Assembly: GCA_015698045.1 (NCBI GenBank)
Contig: BLAL01000306.1
Location: forward strand, 310,001 to 374,000
Source of the DNA: Rhizophagus clarus
Taxonomy: Eukaryota > Glomeromycota > Glomeromycetes > Glomerales > Glomeraceae
DNA length: 64,000 nucleotides
Direction: 5' to 3'
Part shown: positions 11,540 to 23,390 of the stretch, in pieces
How the letters are laid out: each line of letters begins with the position of its first letter
Numbering within the stretch: the first letter of the stretch is position 1
The notes under the pieces: generated by a model
What the model was told of the DNA's origin: nothing
The model's input: the letters and a program-made list of their open reading frames with translations, nothing else
Database searches by the model: none
Program-made: the position numbers and the translations under genes

Positions 11540-12335
11540 TGTCTGATGCAACGATCTAAAAAACGAAATTAATGCAGTTCGTAACAAGCTTAATAAACCA
11601 AAATTAATTGCGCTATTAATTAAAGACAAGAGTTGTAATAATAGATATTATTGGTGTTGTGAACACAAAGAAATTCATAATTGAAGGTAAAAGGGAATTA
11701 TGTATTAATAAAATAACCATACACCTGAAGCAAGCCGTGTAGATGTATCTCAATTTCTCAAACGCTTAATCGCACTAGAAATGAAAACAATATAATTTTA
11801 CAAATACAACCTTTACATGATATTGATATTCTTATTTATTTGCATATAACCTTGAATGGAGAACAATTCTTAGCAAAATCAGGAAATGAATGATATTTTG
11901 TACAACTTTTAATCTTCATCAGGCTGAATATTGGATAATGGATGGTACATTTAAGATGGTACAGTACCTACATTATTTTAACAACTATATACTATTCATG
12001 CACCTATGGGCGGGGAAGACAATTCACATATCTTTCCGATGGTATATATATTACTGTATTAATGACAAGTAGATCTGAAGAAGTATTTAAAGAGTTGATT
12101 TGAATTAGGTAGCCAAGATGGTTTAGAACTTTGAACAAGCCGCTATAAATGCAACTTGTTATTCCGTTCACAAGGGTTGTTTTTTTCATTTTTGCCAGAA
12201 CTTTGGAGAAATATAATACAACCTGAAAGAATACAGTAGTAATGAAGATTTCAGCATTGAAGTTGCGACATCTTACAGCCCTTGTCTTCTTACCTCCTTT
12301 AGCAATATCATCAGCTTTTGATCATCTTATTATCT
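11540..12335 (+). mobile_element. Decayed FLYWCH/MULE-type transposase
   Basis: Translated fragments in several frames line up with a Mutator-like (MULE) transposase. Near 11625-11680 a FLYWCH-like finger reads IKDKSCNNRYYWCCEHKE. Near 11920-12060 comes the catalytic-core start, QAEYWIMDGTFKMV, followed in other frames by words such as YTIHAPMGGED-like and a run ending in SRSEEVFKEL. Near 12120-12195, FEQAAINAT and GCFFHFCQN follow, matching the usual order of the MULE core. The pieces are scattered over different frames with stops, so the gene is dead. Terminal inverted repeats were not found. Such transposases are known to be abundant in Glomeromycotina genomes. Confidence 0.75.
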
Positions 12336-13044
12336 GCAGGTGCAGCTGTGCAAATCTAAATGTTCTTTCTTTATTTAATTTGCCAACACTATATGTTCAT
12401 CAATTTGCAAATGAATAATATAACATCTTTATTAAAATATAATTATAATATTACATTTTACAAGTGAATATTTTGAAACAAATTACGTACACGGAAAATT
12501 ACACAGATTCCATAAGCGATCTTGTTGAACTTTGGAACCCAAAATGTCATTGAAGGTGACTTCATGTTGAAAAACAAAAAACTTATTACTTGTTACTTTA
12601 CTGTGTTATATTAAGAGCAAGAATTCATTACTATACTTAAAATCCTATTCAATTATTCACAAGAAAGTAATAATAAGCGAAGTTTTAAAAGTAAGATAAA
12701 TGTTATTATGAAGTTATATGACGTAAACTTTAAGTTTTTAGTTGTAAAGATTCAGTGCTTCTGCTGTCAACAAAGAAGTTAATTTAATAGCTAAAGTTAT
12801 AGGAATGCGAAAAGAACAATAACAAACAGCAAAAATATTAATCGTAGAAAACCACATTTTTTCAGTATCTAATAATTATCATAATTGTTCCCTTAGTGAC
12901 ATTATGTATATTTACCATCGGGAGGCAACTATAAAGCGACCCTTTCTAACAGGGAAATATTGAAAATATAATAACAACACTTTGGATCAAAAGAGAAAAC
13001 TGGGGGATAAAGTTATTGACATTTCACAATAAAGAAAGCTCAGC
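12336..13044. other. Intergenic, possibly the tail of the MULE copy
   Basis: AT-rich sequence following the transposase relic. No open frame or clear repeat boundary is visible. Part of it may belong to the decayed transposon. Confidence 0.3.
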
Positions 13045-13256
13045 ATGTCAAACTATGGAAAAATAACTGAGTTCTTACTTAATAATCTTGAAGAATTAGA
13101 AGTGAACGAGAATGAAAATAAGATTTTGAAACTAGTAATGGATGAAAATAAATATGTGACAAATTTCTGGGAATTGATAAAGACAGAAGAGAAAAACGAA
13201 CGAGTCCGTAGATTATTCAGTTTACTAATTTCATGTTTGACGTTGTAAGTATAAAA
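13045..13256 (+). CDS. Possible small unknown gene
   Basis: ATG at 13045 opens a 67-codon frame rich in Glu, Asn and Lys (MSNYGKITEFLLNNLEELEV at its start), predicted largely helical. The sequence ACGTTGTAAGT near 13242-13252 is a good splice donor. Acceptors in front of AATTTGAAGACG occur twice downstream, at about 13316 and 13444, within a tandem duplication. Splicing to either would end the protein within two codons. No family is recognised. It could be a gene relic, since the neighbourhood is full of transposon remains. Confidence 0.3.
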
Positions 13257-13314
13257 TTTTATTGCATAATAACTTTGCATAATAAGCTAATGGTTTACCT
13301 GTCTTTTTATTTAT

Positions 13315-13559
13315 AGAATTTGAAGACGAAAATTATTGATTTGTCAAGAGGAATTGCACATAATTTCTCTTTAATAATTACAAATAAGATAGTTAATAAT
13401 CTTTGCATTATTTACTTTTTTTCAATTATACTTTTTAATTACAGAATTTGAAGACGAAAATTATTGATTTGTCAAGAGGAATTGCACATAATTTCTCTTT
13501 AATAATTACAAATAAGATAGTGTTATAATCTTGCGTTATTTACTTTTTTTCAATTATAA
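13315..13559. repeat. 128-bp direct tandem duplication
   Basis: The segment beginning AGAATTTGAAGACGAAAATT at 13315 is repeated at 13443. About 85 bp are identical, followed by a slightly diverged tail with small indels. The period is 128 bp. Each copy begins with a potential splice acceptor (TATAG or TACAG). Confidence 0.9.
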
Positions 13560-13954
13560 CAAATGTATTGACCTATTTGATTTTATGCAAACACTTAAAG
13601 GTGTATATAACTAAATATAATTTCATGATTAGTAATAACTATCGTCAAAAATATATAATGCGATAGTAATATTCCTTAAAAATGATAAATGTTTGGAAAA
13701 TTATATTGGAAGGGAAACTAAGAAAAATGGAAAAGGACATAAAATGGTCAAAAAAATCAAAAAGTTTATCGTTAGAACCATAATATAAAACAAATTATTT
13801 TACGACAGCCATATATAATATCAATATAAAGAAATTGCGGATTGAATACTGTATCAATCAAATCTTTGCAAACAAGTTAATATAAATTATTTCAATTTTC
13901 AACTGACATTACTGAGCATATTTTCAATAAATGATGTACACAAATTGCTACCAT

Positions 13955-14165
13955 TTTTGCCGATATCCATCGGTGGGAATGGTTTCAGTTCAGTGAAAAT
14001 GTGAAATGGATGTCAACGAAATAGATGATTCAGGGAAAAGAATTCGGCAAAATGTCCATTCGTCGAGATATCCATTCGTCGAAATTTCTCTTCGGTAAAA
14101 CATCCCTTTGGCGAAATTGCTTCAGCGAAATGGGTTTCGGAGAAATGATTTTGGTGAAATGTACC
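13955..14165. repeat. Dispersed degenerate TTCGGCGAAATG repeat, copy 4
   Basis: This is the clearest copy of the family. It holds about ten units such as ATTCGTCGAGATATCC, ATTCGTCGAAATTTC, TTCGGTAAAACATC, TTTGGCGAAATTG, TTCAGCGAAATGGG, TTTCGGAGAAATG and TTTTGGTGAAATG, head to tail with a period of roughly 14-17 bp. The regular GAAAT core marks it as a short-period satellite, not coding sequence. Confidence 0.65.
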
Positions 14166-14966
14166 GCAACCCTTTAACAGTTACTTGCATGTAATTTAAT
14201 TATGTTGGATTCATCGGTGGACACTTGTTGTTACAAAAATTATAGATCCTTATTTAGCGGTTAATGAAATTCAGTTAATGAAATTCAAAGACCATCTGTT
14301 TAACTAAAAATCATGAATGTTTCTGTAAGATTCTGTGGAAGATGAGGTTACATGAACTAAATTTCAAATGAACTTGCAATTATCAGTTCTAACAAACATA
14401 CTGTCAATGATATTTCATTAAACGTCGATCTCAGGTTCACGTGATTTTGTCCGCATATCAATGACATTGTTATTTTTCTTCTTTGGGTAACGTTAATTAA
14501 AAATTTTTGAATTTCGATAAATTCAATTCATTGTAATCTATAAATAAAAGTGATACACAAATTTTTTGAATCCATATTTTCATAAAATTAAAAAAATTAG
14601 GAAACTGATTTTATAATGAAATATTCAAAAAAAAACAGGAATTGTTCAAAAAAAATACAATTTCATGTGGTCAGTCACGTTGTATTTTTCGGCAATATGC
14701 GGCAACGCGCGAAAGTTATTTCAAATTTAAAGTTAAATTTTCCAAGCAATTATTTTATTATTTCGACTAAAGTGGTTATATAAGCTCAATCAATTTTGAC
14801 GATTCCGGAGTTGGCCCCGTTCATCAAAGATGATGTTTTGATTCACAAATAATTTTTGGCGCTTTACATTAATATCCCAAAAGTGTTTTATAAAAAGATA
14901 ACGAATTCAGCTTACTCTGACCGTAATTGACAATAATTACATTTATCAAAAAAACAAAACATAATA

Positions 14967-15437
14967 ATGAAGCAAAAATTATATTCTTGTAGTCATTTAT
15001 TTGCTTCTCTTTCAATAGTCAACGCTATTATTCCATATTCCATATCAACTTCATAAAATTCATAAAAGAGCCACTACGGCACTACCTTTTCTCCATGCCT
15101 TTCAGGTTCTCCAAAACCAATTACTGCATCAGTTCAACTAGATCCTCCTTTACCAAATCAAACCGCAATTTTTACTATTTCCGGAGCATTAAAGACTGGT
15201 GCCATTACCACGGGGTACGGTCCACGCTTGTTCTTAATGCCATAGATGATCTTAGGTAAAACTTTAACCGACGATATTTGTAGTTCATCTGGAATGACTT
15301 GTCCAGCTGAATATTTTAGTATAATAGGAAATGTTCAATTAGTAAACTTACCTGCAACATACAGTTTTATAATTCAGATTTTAGCTGCTTCTGATAAAAC
15401 TTTAGGTTGTTCTATTGGTACTTTCACTGGTGCTTAA
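14967..15437 (+). pseudogene. ML-domain (MD-2-related lipid-recognition) protein, broken
   Basis: A signal-peptide-like start (MKQKLYSCSHLFASLSIVNA, ATG 14967) is followed, after frame changes, by ML-domain segments: SPKPITASVQLDPPLPNQTA with FTISGALKTGAITTGY, then, after an in-frame TAG near 15243, ILGKTLTDDICSSSGMTCP and a C-terminus ending near 15437. The Cys spacing and the FTISG and CP words fit secreted NPC2-like lipid-binding proteins, a family present in many copies in mycorrhizal fungi. At least one frameshift lies in the N-terminal third (near 15040-15110). The 31 bp before ATG 15246 are too short for a normal intron, so the stop is probably real. I call it a pseudogene; a missed intron is the alternative. 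Confidence 0.6.
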
Positions 15438-16834
15438 TTGATTTTTCTATGATCCTTTTTTTTTTTTTCTTTCATTTTGTACTTTTTCATTCTTACTGGT
15501 ATTTTGTCCTATAATTTATAGTATTCATAGTTATGGTATTAAATAAAATTATATTCCTTTCTTGTTAATGAATAATTGAAGTAAAATTTTACTATTAATT
15601 ACCGTTTTAAGAAATGAATTCATACTTGACGAATGTAATACATAATGAAATTTCATGTTTTCTTTTTAACGTTGAATATTATGAAACAATTTTTTTTTTT
15701 TTTTTTTTTTTTATGAACGTTTTAATTGAAAAGAGATATCTACTTTACAAATACCTGATATTTTGTTTCTTATACGTGAAATTTCGCATATATCACGTGA
15801 CCGACCGCATCTCTTCTTTTCGCGTATAGTATTTCAAAACTTCCTCAAAACCATAATGGTAAATGATGAAACTGAAGAAACTCTGTCAAAACTATATCAG
15901 ATATTAAATTTATATTAAAATCTTATAAATGACTTTGATAAATTTTCTATTTGCCTTGTTTTCAAGAAATTGGATAAAAATTAGAAATTTTTCTTAGATT
16001 CAAATAAGAACATGGATATTTATCGGAGTGAAAAATTGCAAACTCGCCTTCTCCAACTTCTATATAGATGTTAAAGTCACGGATATTTTTTGAAGTCGGA
16101 TCATCGGTGAAATTAATCGTAGAATGTTGAAAATGTTGAAAAGGTTTAAACTTGCAATCTTAAGAACAAATTTTCTATTAACAAGAAAGACGAATCATGT
16201 TTATACGAAAATATACTCAGATAGAGTATTACATAACATGAATGGTGAGTATATCAGATAAAATTAAGGGTAAAATTTATTAATCAACTAAGTTTTTATA
16301 ATACAAAATTAATTAAATAAGCACTTTGAAAGTTCGGAATTATTAAAATTTAAAAGCATAAAAAAGGATTTTATCCCAATTAGTGGTTTGGTATTCACCA
16401 CTGTCGGTTTAATCGGAACGGTGCACAGTTAGGAAGAAGTGTAGTCAAAAACGATCAAATCACTCGAAACAAAGATTGACAATTACTTAATGATCATTCC
16501 ACAACGCTAATATAAGCAATCTTCACAAATTAGAAAGCCAATTTTACAATTGGTCAAAGATATGGAATATTGAATGGCACTCTTAAAAATCAGCTTGAAC
16601 GAAGAGCTCATAAATCATGTCAATATACAAAGCAAATTCTGTATTCAAACAATTTACATAATATAAACCGTAAAATTTCGACTAAATTTTTTGATGTCTA
16701 AAATTTGTCGTTTTGATCTTTTATTTATACTAAAAGAAAAATAATAATAAACATAACTACATAATAAATTACTATCATTTTGTCTATACAAGTAAAATAA
16801 CAACCAACTTAATAAAACATTTTAAACTATAAGC
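15438..16834. other. Intergenic, no gene recognised
   Basis: It contains T runs (near 15460 and 15690) and short frames such as 15614-15829 that are low-complexity. I see no supported gene. The last part is the 3' flank of citrate synthase. Confidence 0.45.
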
Positions 16835-19390
16835 CTATAATTTTGCATCAGTTTTTTTATTATCAAAATCAGCTACTAAACTTCGTTTACTAAACGTTTT
16901 AGTAAATGGATCCTGAAAAAAAAAGAACAATTTGTTAACTTAAATTAACGATAAAAGAAGAAAATAAAAAATTATTTTCCAAAAACTTACTGCAAATTTA
17001 GTAACATCATAATTTGATTCTTCTTCACGAAGTTCTAATGGAATATAAGACCTAACACTTGGCCCAACGTAAACTTGTCTCGGACGCCAAATCTTTGCAT
17101 CCTTACTCTCTAAGGATTCTTTCCAATGAGCTAACCACCCTGCAACACGTGGAATTGCTACATATCAAATAAAAAGAAAAGTCAGAATAGATCTTTGCCT
17201 TATAGGTACTAAAAATGTACATGAAAATACATACCAAATAAAACTGGGAACATATCTGTTGGGAAACCCATTGCTTTATAAATTAATCCAGAATAAAAGT
17301 CTACATTTGGATAAAGTTTTCTTTTTACAAAATATTCATCTTCCAGTGCAGCTTTCTCCAATACAACTGCAACGTCTATAAGTGATTCACGTCCACAAAC
17401 ATCGAACACCTTTCAACCACAATAAAATTAATTGATGAAAAATAACCTTTTCAGTACAAAAGACCCAAATAAACCTTTTACCTCGTAAGCAATATTTCTA
17501 ATGATCTTTGCACGAGGATCATAATTCTTGTATACTCTATGGCCGAAACCAAATAGTTTTCTTTTCCTTTGTTTTACTTCTTCTAAAAATTCAGGAACTT
17601 TATCAACTGATCCAATTTCTTCCAACATTCTCAACACCGCTTCATTGGCACCTCCGTGAAGCGGACCATATAAAGCAGCTGAAGCTCCAGCAATTGCGCT
17701 GTATGGATCAACCAAAGAAGAACCTATATGACGCATTGCGGCTGTTGAACAATTCAACTCATGATCTAAAGTTGAAGCAAAACAATAGATATTATCAGAC
17801 TAATCGCAAAATTGTTTCAACAGATCTAATCGAATCTCTAAATAACTAGGATACAACTAATTATTATCGCCTTACCAGCATGAAGAATAAATAAAACATC
17901 AAGAGCTTTGGCTAATTTTGGGTTTGGTTTGTAATTCTCTTCAGATAATCGATCAAGCATATATAAGAAATTCTCCGTATATGAAAGATTATTCTGTGGA
18001 AAATTGTACGCACTAAAATGACAAAATTATATTATATTTCGCTATATAAAGTTTTTTTTTTTACTATAAGTAATGAATTAAACTAAAATTTTACCGTCCA
18101 ATACGATGACGATATGCCATACTACACGATTAAAAACAACTTGTTAGATAAAATTTTAAACATGCCAGAAGAAAATTTTGAGTTCATACTCACGCGGCCA
18201 AAGTTGGTGTTTTTCCTAATAATCTAAAAATTTGTTTATTTCGAACTTTCTCATCACGGATAAACAAATCAGATCCCTAGATAAAAAAAAAAAACTTCTT
18301 ATAAATTCCGAATTTAACTGTAAATGAAAACATAATAATAAATCTTACAGCTAAGGCCGGGTTAGCATCAGGATGAAAAGTACTCATAGCAGCAATACCA
18401 CTAATAAACAATCCCATAGGGTGTGCATCGTAATTAAAGTTACGCATTAATTCAGCAACATTGAAATGTACAAATGTATGATGCATAACTTCATGAAAAA
18501 AGTTATTATATTGCGTTTTTGATGGAAGTTCACCATAGATCAAAAGATAAGCAACTTCAATATATGTAGATTTCTCAGCAAGTTGTTCAATTGGATAACC
18601 TCTATATAAAGCGTTACCGCGTAGTATTAAGTTAGATATAATATGCGGAAATTTCTAGATAAAAAGAAACATACCGATATCTTAGAACGCCAGTATCGCC
18701 ATTGATGTAAGTGATTTTTGATTGTGCAACCGCAGTGTTTTGAAATGCTAAAGTATGGCAAATATATATCAAACGTCGATGGATTTGGAAATTCAATACA
18801 AATTAAAGGTTTAAATACCTGGATCGTATATTCTAATTACAAGTTCAATAAGACAATAATCAATTTAATATATAAAAATTCCGAATTAAATATCAGATCA
18901 ATGATGACATTAAATTTACCTCAATCCTTTACCGCTCTCATCCTCTTCACGAGCTCCAGGAACAGGATCTGCAGTAATTTCTTTAAACCTAATTGCAGAT
19001 ACAGTATTGTTCTCGATTGGAATCTCATAAAGCTTATTGGTGCGATTATCTAAAACCGTAAGAGATTGAGTATTTGAACTATAAAATATTTCACATAAGA
19101 TTCAGCACATGACATTAACAAAAAAATTTTGAACAGAAAGAAAAAAAAAAATTCTTGTCAACCTTCTTGGTAAAACTATCACATTTGTTGGTTGCGACGG
19201 AATTTTGCCCTCTGCTTTTACTGGAGAAGGTAAAGACCAGGTAGCGCCAGAAGACTTATCAGTTAAGATAAGTTCAGACCTTTTTAACAACAAAACGAAA
19301 TGAATAAACCATAAAAAAAGACAATCTTTTTAATAGTTAAGCTTACTTGTCGGCTTTTTTACTCGACTCTGGCTCATCACCTTTGGCCAT
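16835..19390 (-). CDS. Citrate synthase, peroxisomal type
   Basis: It condenses acetyl-CoA and oxaloacetate to citrate. Thirteen exons close in frame to 536 residues: 19390-19347, 19279-19163, 19078-18920, 18832-18819, 18747-18675, 18601-18349, 18276-18194, 18121-18095, 18012-17876, 17765-17482, 17409-17235, 17157-16991 and 16912-16835. Hallmarks are [53 protein letters not shown] and [10 protein letters not shown], which supply the two catalytic His and the Asp. The N-terminus ([15 protein letters not shown]) is polar and not a mitochondrial presequence, and the protein ends Ala-Lys-Leu, a PTS1 peroxisomal signal. The sequence resembles plant glyoxysomal more than mitochondrial citrate synthase. 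This suggests a role in the glyoxylate cycle, which uses acetyl-CoA from fatty-acid oxidation. The exon at 18832-18819 is only 14 nt, and it supplies the conserved YDP word. The donor after exon 2 (GTTGAC) is weak. Confidence 0.93.
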
Positions 19391-19770
19391 AATTTCTACG
19401 ATATGAGTTTGATAAAAGACGAAAAATGTACTAAAAATAATGCTTTATAATTTAATAATTTTCATGCGAGATAACGGATAATCTATCCTAACTCCACGAT
19501 AAACAATAATGATAAACAATGATAATCATAATTTTACGTAATTATCATTATTACTGTGCGATCTTAACCATCTTTGACGAAAAATTTGTGCTAGTAAATA
19601 ATTGCTAATTGCCTTTTTTATATATTAACGATCTAGTCTCGTATCAGTAGGGGCAAGATCGGAACAATTGAAATCTCGAGCAATCTACGAATTTCAAATG
19701 CAACCTTCATCATATGTATGGTATGATGCTATATAGATAATGAAAAAAAGTATAGAGTATAGACTTCGTG

Positions 19771-20150
19771 CAGTGTTGGGCAATTGGACAGGTTTTGGAC
19801 AGACAGATCACATGACTAAATATTTAATTTAGGCCAGAATTATACCTGATTTTGGCCTAATTTTGACCAATAATTAAAGATTTTCAAAATAATAATATTT
19901 TAATTATTTTAATTAATTAAAATTAAAGTATTTTTTTGATATTATTTTGTAATTTTACATTAATTTTAATTCATTATTAGATATTTATTTTTAATATTTT
20001 AGCATTATATTTTCTTATTTTTTTTTTTATTTTTAATTTGATAAAAATTTAAAATTTTAAATAATTTTAGATTACCCAAAACTGTATTCAAAACTGTATT
20101 CAAAACTGTTCAATTAAAAAACCAATTAAACAAGTCCAAAACCCATTATT
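19771..20150. mobile_element. hAT-like terminal repeat, probable non-autonomous remnant
   Basis: At 19771 the sequence CAGTGTTGGGCAATTGGACA looks like a hAT-superfamily terminus (CAGNGNTGGGCAA). It is followed by GGTTTTGGACAG. About 350 bp later AATTAAACAAGTCCAAAACC (near 20123-20142) is an imperfect inverted partner of the GGTTTTGGAC/CCAATT words. No closing CCCAACACTG or matching 8-bp target duplication is visible, so the right end is truncated or decayed. Confidence 0.45.
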
Positions 20151-22070
20151 GATTCATATATAAGTATAGGATATAATAACCTTTATTATATAGCAGATAT
20201 GGTGCTATACTAGAATTTTAAAATATATATATATAGGTAAAATCCAGTCAAAAAAAAATTACTATGAGATTTAAGCATTTTTTTAGAACTAAAACTATAT
20301 TAATATCAGCTAATTACTAAATAAAAAATAAATTTATTGATTGGCACTATTTTAAAAAAAAAAGATTTTTATGTTTTTTTACCAAATTCTATATAACTTA
20401 AAACTCTACCTATCACAGCTTTTCTAAGATTCTGCTATACTAAATTTTAAAATTTATATATTTAATAATAGTTTTAATTTATTCTAAACTGTTTACTTAT
20501 ATTTATTACTTTAATAATAATCTTTATTTTTTAAATAATTTTTTAAATAAAATTAAAATAATATAAATAATAGAAGTATAATAGATAAATGATTTAATAA
20601 TGAAAAAAAAATAATAAACTTTAAATATTTTAGTATAAGTATTACAGTATTATACCATATATATTATTTATATATATTTTTTTTAAAACTGAATAATTTT
20701 TAATATAATTATATAAATTTACTAATATATTTTATTTTTAAATAATTATTTTTTTTTTTAATTTAAATTATATAAAAATTTATTAAATAATTTTTATATA
20801 AAATAAAATACATATATATTAATTTTTAAATAATTAGTAAATTAATTTATTTTTTTAATACTATTTATTTTTAAGAAAAATAATAAATTATATTTATATA
20901 TAAAATATAAAAAGCAATTTTTTAAATAAAAAATTCAAAATTTTAATAAATTAATTATATAATATTTCTGTAATTTCAATAAAAAAAAAAAAAATCTATA
21001 TTATATTAGCAAATTTGATTTATTATAATTGTAAATGTTTTTACTTGATAAAATATTTTTTTATGTAATATTAAATTAATCAATGTATATGAAATTTCAT
21101 ATCAGATAAATTGCAAATCAATTCAAAAATTTTTTTTAATTTCACTTCACATTAAAACAAAAAAAAAATTTAATATAAAAACCTATTTTAACTCATTTAA
21201 TATAGTTAATAATCCATCTAAGTTGTATAAATAATTATAATAAATAGTTTTTTTTTATTTTTTAGCTGTTTTTTCTATTTCTATTTTTTTTTTTTTATTA
21301 TTTTTTTTCTTAAAAAAATATTGTTTTACCTTCTTTTTTTTTGTAATTTTCTATATAAAAAAATATTTTTAAAATAAATATTTAAAGAAATTAAAATTTG
21401 CTTCTTTAACACTTTTTATTTTTATTTTACTATAGTGAAGGATTTTTTAAATGATTTTTAATTAAAGTGGTTTAGCAATAACATATGATATTGTAGTCTG
21501 TAAATGAATCAAACCTATTCATATATACTGTATAAAGTTAATTTTTAAAAACTAAAGTAAATTTTATTAATAAATAATATTTTTTAAAGTTTAGATTAAA
21601 TTGTAAAATTCTATTATTTTTTACTTTTAAACTTTAATTTTTATATATATTACTTATTTTTAAAATTTATTTTAATATAAATTAATTTATAAAATATTAC
21701 TAATATAAAATAAAAATTATTTAAATAAATAATTTATACTTCAAAAAAATATTGTTAATTTAAATTATTATTTATTATTTTATGTGTTAGAACTAAAATT
21801 ATATTTTAAAAATATTTTATTCTTAAGATATTTAGAAAATAAATAGTATAAAGTATATTGAGTATATTGAAAATTGAAATAAAAGAAAATTTTAGTTTTA
21901 TAAATCTAAAAAAATATATATATATATATAATAACTAAAATCTGCTAAAAATTTAATTTTAAAACTTTATTATAAAAAATAATAAATTTGGTCAAATAAA
22001 TTATGACAAAAAAAGTTTTATTATTTTTATTGGTATTGTTTTGATATATAAAAGCCCTGATGTTTGAATT
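19850..22070. other. Extremely AT-rich island
   Basis: Over 2 kb consist almost wholly of A/T runs and TA-rich words, with very few G or C and no gene-like frame. It separates the citrate synthase 5' end from the 3' end of the MAGO gene. Composition shifts back to gene-like near 22070. A second island lies at 45290-46510. Confidence 0.85.
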
Positions 22071-22303
22071 ATAAGGGGTATATGTCTAAATCTTATTGTA
22101 CAATTCACTTAGGCTAATATTCTCAACTCAGATCAGGCTTCCCGTAATAACTGTAAAAAAAAAATTTTTTTTTTTTTGTTATTACAATCTAATCTAATTT
22201 ATGATATTTCACATTCAAATTTCCATTAGGAAAAAACATAACGTTTTAGAATCGTCAAAAATTTGAGGTTTATTGATAAGTTTTATAAATTAGGAAATGC
22301 TTT

Positions 22304-23143
22304 CTAGATAGGTTTAATCTAATTATATAAAGAGAGTTAATAAAGTTAATTCATAGCATAAATAAGTTATAAATCAAAGTTACAAGCAAATAAAATAGAT
22401 ACCTTGAAATGCAATCCAATAAGCGAAAATACCAAGCATTTGAGATCTTGCACTAAGTAATAAAATACACGTAATCCTTCGGGATCGTCACTCTCTTGTA
22501 CGTCAACAAGAGATCCAATTTTTGCAGTCTATTGAAACGTGTATATAAATTAAAACTTGTATGTGCAATCGCCTATAATAAAATGAACGAGATTTTAAGT
22601 TACCTCGAATGAAATATGTTCATTGCCTAATCTAATCTCAAGTTCTTGTCGCCCAACAACATTCTTTTTTGGCCATCGTTGATCGTCTTCTCTGTAATAT
22701 AATTATGTCATATATCAATAAAGAAAAGATGTTTGGAATCGCCGAATTGAATAACCTACTTCATGATCTCACTTTCTTGGATAATCCGTTTCAATTCTTT
22801 CATCATTAGTGGACTTACATACACTTAAGAATAAATTAAATGTTCAATAAATTATTGTTGTTTAAGCAAACATTTATAACAAGAAAAGTGATGCTTACTC
22901 TCTTTTCTTATCAAACTATCATTTCTGTAGTTTGAGTTGTTAGCGTAACGACATCGTCCATCGGCACGAAACTCGAATTCAAGAAATTCGTGACCATAAC
23001 GTCCCATATGGCCAGTACTAATTTGGACGAAAATTTTTTAAACCCAATTTTAATAAAAATAGTATAAATATTAGAACAAATAATAAGTAAATTAGAAAAA
23101 ATACTTACTAATAACGAACATAAAACTCGTCGTCCCCGCCCAT
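22304..23143 (-). CDS. MAGO: Mago nashi, exon junction complex core
   Basis: It partners Y14 (RBM8A) in the exon junction complex, which marks spliced mRNAs in the nucleus. Six exons close to 148 residues: 23143-23109, 23017-22899, 22823-22760, 22691-22604, 22528-22403 and 22318-22304. The whole protein follows the family: [95 protein letters not shown] and [20 protein letters not shown], ending IKPI. The length matches the usual 146-148. The last exon is only 15 nt and encodes IKPI plus the stop. The gene is divergent from the unknown gene at 23391, with 247 bp between starts that must hold both promoters. Confidence 0.96.
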
Positions 23144-23390
23144 TATCGTATTTTATTTATCTGAAAAATTTGAAATGACAGCGATCTGGAAACTGAAACA
23201 AAGGTTGACTGAACAGTTGTGCGAGTAAATGTTTACGTACTAAATTCGGCAAATTTCTAGAAGTGGCCGATCGTCTTGTATTTATCGGATAATTCGTCAT
23301 TTCGTCATAATCATGCATCGGATTACCATGTCGCGTGCTAAATTTCAATTTTCAAACTAAAGAAAAAAAAAGTTTAACCACTTCTATTAA

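Noticed and set aside
15213-15245. Intron rescuing the ML-domain frame
   Set aside because: A GT...AG span of about 31 bp is far shorter than any other intron in the window, and frameshifts upstream remain.
17508-17849. 113-codon plus-strand frame
   Set aside because: Antisense to citrate synthase exon 10, whose frame and motifs are certain.
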